Part shown: positions 50,217-51,663 of the stretch, one piece after another
Layout of the letters: the number at the start of each line of letters is the position of its first letter
Numbering within the stretch: the stretch's first letter is position 1
Assembly: GCA_023247085.1 (NCBI GenBank)
Contig: JAHFHC010000005.1
Span: 1-51,663, forward strand
Length of the DNA: 51,663 bases
Reading direction: 5' to 3'
Source of the DNA: Microcaldota archaeon
GTDB lineage: Archaea; Micrarchaeota; Micrarchaeia; Norongarragalinales; UBA8480
The notes under the pieces: model-generated
Seen by the model: only the letters and a program-made list of their open reading frames with translations
Databases searched by the model: none
What the model was told of the DNA's origin: nothing
Program-made: the position numbers and the translations under genes

Positions 50217-51663
50217 CCGCCAACTTTTTTCTTAACATTAACTTCTTCTTTGCACTTGGGGCAAGTGTAAATGAATTGACCGGGACCAATTGGCCTTATT
50301 GAAGGAGAACAATTTGCACACATTCCCGTTCCACAATATGGACAGAAAATTATTTTTGAACTTTTGGATTTACAAGTTGGGCAACCCATTCCTTGTTCTG
50401 CTTGAATCTGGACAAAAGACACATCTGATTTACCTGAAGATGCAGCAGTAGCAGGCTGTGAAGAAGTGGGTTGGGTTGAAGTTGGTTGCCCGCTTGTTGC
50501 TTTTGATAATTGTGCAAATATATCGGCACCACCCGTTTGGCTAGAAGAAGTCGATGGTTCAGCTGCGAATAACTCTTTATTATTAGCAGGCTTATCTGCT
50601 TGAGGATTGGAAAATAAGCTAGTTCCCAAGATGTCGGACATTGAAACGCCAGTTTCAAGAGACGAAACAGAAGTTGAAGCGGAAGCGACGCTTGCTTCAG
50701 TTGATCTTTTAGACGGAGTTTTAACCCCGTTTTCAATTTTTGATTCTGTCGACGTTTGTTGTTTTGGTGCATCAACTTTCAATACATCCGAGGCTTTTGC
50801 CTTTGTCTTCGTATCTTTAAGCTGTGAGTAAATATCTTGCACCATTGTGCCGAATTCTTCTTTTTGGCTGACATCCTTGTCAGCAATCACTTTAACTTGT
50901 TGGTCAGTTAGCAGGTATCTGCGATGAATTGGTCCGCCTTGCGGGGTGGTTGCAGCAGTTGTTTTTGCTTCTTTTGTAAAAGTCGATACTAATTCTTGTA
51001 ATTCTTGTTCTTCGCTTTCTTTTCCTGGCGCAATTGATTGCACGGTTTTTGTTTTACCCGAATTTGTTTTAGTTGAAGTTGATTTAGTTGAAACGGTTTT
51101 ACTTGAATCAATTTGTGCTTGTTCGGTTTCTCTAGCTTGCTTCCACTTTGCAAAACCAACTGGAGACGATTGTGTAACGGCTGTAACTGTTGAAACCGCT
51201 TTCTTTGGCACAGTTGTTGCTGCTGGCTCGGTTGCTACGGCTGGAACCGGCGAAATGGTTTTTATTTCTAGTTTAACTTCTACTGGCTCATTAATCAAAT
51301 TTCCTTTTAGCTCCTCTACTTTTGCAATGGATGTAACTGGTTTTATTTCAATTTGCTTTGGAGAATCTTGCTTCAAAATTGTTTTGCCTTTTGCACTACC
51401 ACTAACGGGTCTGGTTCTTGACCCCGCCTTAACTGGCATGCCAACTGTGATGAACTTCTGGCTTGATAAAGTCAAAAGGAAAAATGTACGCAGAACAATT
51501 AAGTAAAACGCAGTTACGATGAAGAGCATGGTGAAGAATAGTGAGTCAAGGTAAAACGCACGATCGCCAGTGATTGAATAATCAACTAGAAACGCAGTTA
51601 GCCAAATAGCTGCTGAAATAAAGCAAACAGTTAGGAATTTAGTGCTTTTTTCAAATGTCCTTA
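50213..51663 (-). CDS. Membrane-anchored zinc-ribbon protein (partial, N-terminus beyond right edge)
   Basis: The frame is open from the right edge to the stop at 50213, so the first Met inside the window (51529) is unlikely to be the true start. Two membrane helices are visible at the start: FLTVCFISAAIWLTAFLVDY and LFFTMLFIVTAFYLIVLRTF. A Ser/Thr/Lys/Gln-rich disordered region of about 330 residues follows. The C-terminal 55 residues have four CxxC pairs (CPTC, CPYC, CANC, CPKC) forming two zinc ribbons. Similar tail ribbons are found on many DPANN membrane proteins. Function unknown. Confidence 0.8.
   Translation of the reverse strand, partial: RTFEKSTKFLTVCFISAAIWLTAFLVDYSITGDRAFYLDSLFFTMLFIVTAFYLIVLRTFFLLTLSSQKFITVGMPVKAGSRTRPVSGSAKGKTILKQDSPKQIEIKPVTSIAKVEELKGNLINEPVEVKLEIKTISPVPAVATEPAATTVPKKAVSTVTAVTQSSPVGFAKWKQARETEQAQIDSSKTVSTKSTSTKTNSGKTKTVQSIAPGKESEEQELQELVSTFTKEAKTTAATTPQGGPIHRRYLLTDQQVKVIADKDVSQKEEFGTMVQDIYSQLKDTKTKAKASDVLKVDAPKQQTSTESKIENGVKTPSKRSTEASVASASTSVSSLETGVSMSDILGTSLFSNPQADKPANNKELFAAEPSTSSSQTGGADIFAQLSKATSGQPTSTQPTSSQPATAASSGKSDVSFVQIQAEQGMGCPTCKSKSSKIIFCPYCGTGMCANCSPSIRPIGPGQFIYTCPKCKEEVNVKKKVGG

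Noticed and set aside
50213-51529. Zinc-ribbon protein taken as complete from the Met at 51529
   Set aside because: The frame continues upstream without a stop to the window edge and encodes another membrane helix, so it is treated as partial.

Overview
The window looks like a chromosomal segment of an AT-rich, gene-dense archaeon, most likely a DPANN lineage of the Diapherotrites/Micrarchaeota kind. Four things support this: an archaeal-type leucyl-tRNA synthetase, archaeal type IV pilus genes whose pilins carry class III ([KR]G|Q) signal peptides, TATA-like boxes about 25-35 nt upstream of start codons with almost no Shine-Dalgarno sequences, and an archaeosortase. The lineage is inferred from gene style, not from a phylogenetic marker. 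No tRNA, rRNA, CRISPR array or insertion sequence was seen, and no gene-free stretch exceeds about 280 nt.

Layout. Positions 1-4757 (minus): the 5' part of a giant surface protein (giant A), running off the left edge. 5019-6053: an archaeal AAA ATPase. 6221-7893: an AbiEii-type nucleotidyltransferase with its presumed antitoxin. 8052-16907: giant B (2951 aa). 17186-18251 (plus): a winged-helix/RelE-like toxin-antitoxin pair overlapping a YdjM-like membrane protein gene. 18279-25895: a cluster in which an uncharacterised N-terminal module (here called the RHGWL module) occurs in several proteins. It holds a two-module gene split by a frameshift, an HPr-kinase-like protein fused to a degenerate FHA domain, a SAM methyltransferase, a second HPr-kinase-like protein, a family-2 glycosyltransferase and a 484-aa orphan. 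25943-33088: giant C (2381 aa). 33205-35280: a Cys-rich membrane-anchored protein and an archaeosortase. 35343-39180 (plus): leuS and a Fic protein. 39240-49087 (plus): a type IV pilus-like locus with an intein-containing secretion ATPase, a small orphan, a TadC-like platform protein and six pilin-like genes. 49122-50216: another RHGWL-module protein. 50213-51663 (minus): a membrane-anchored zinc-ribbon protein running off the right edge.

How the parts may work together. The three giants fill about 40% of the window and are collinear paralogues. Each has a short cytoplasmic N-terminus, a [IV]P-ending motif just before one membrane helix, then a very long extracellular chain of beta-sandwich repeats interrupted by a Gln/Gly/Tyr/Asn-rich segment. 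The pilus locus, archaeosortase, glycosyltransferase and giants together suggest a region devoted to building the cell surface. The kinase-like/methyltransferase/glycosyltransferase cluster sits between two giants and may modify surface or cluster-encoded proteins. That is inference from proximity and shared modules. It is the best candidate here for an undescribed system.
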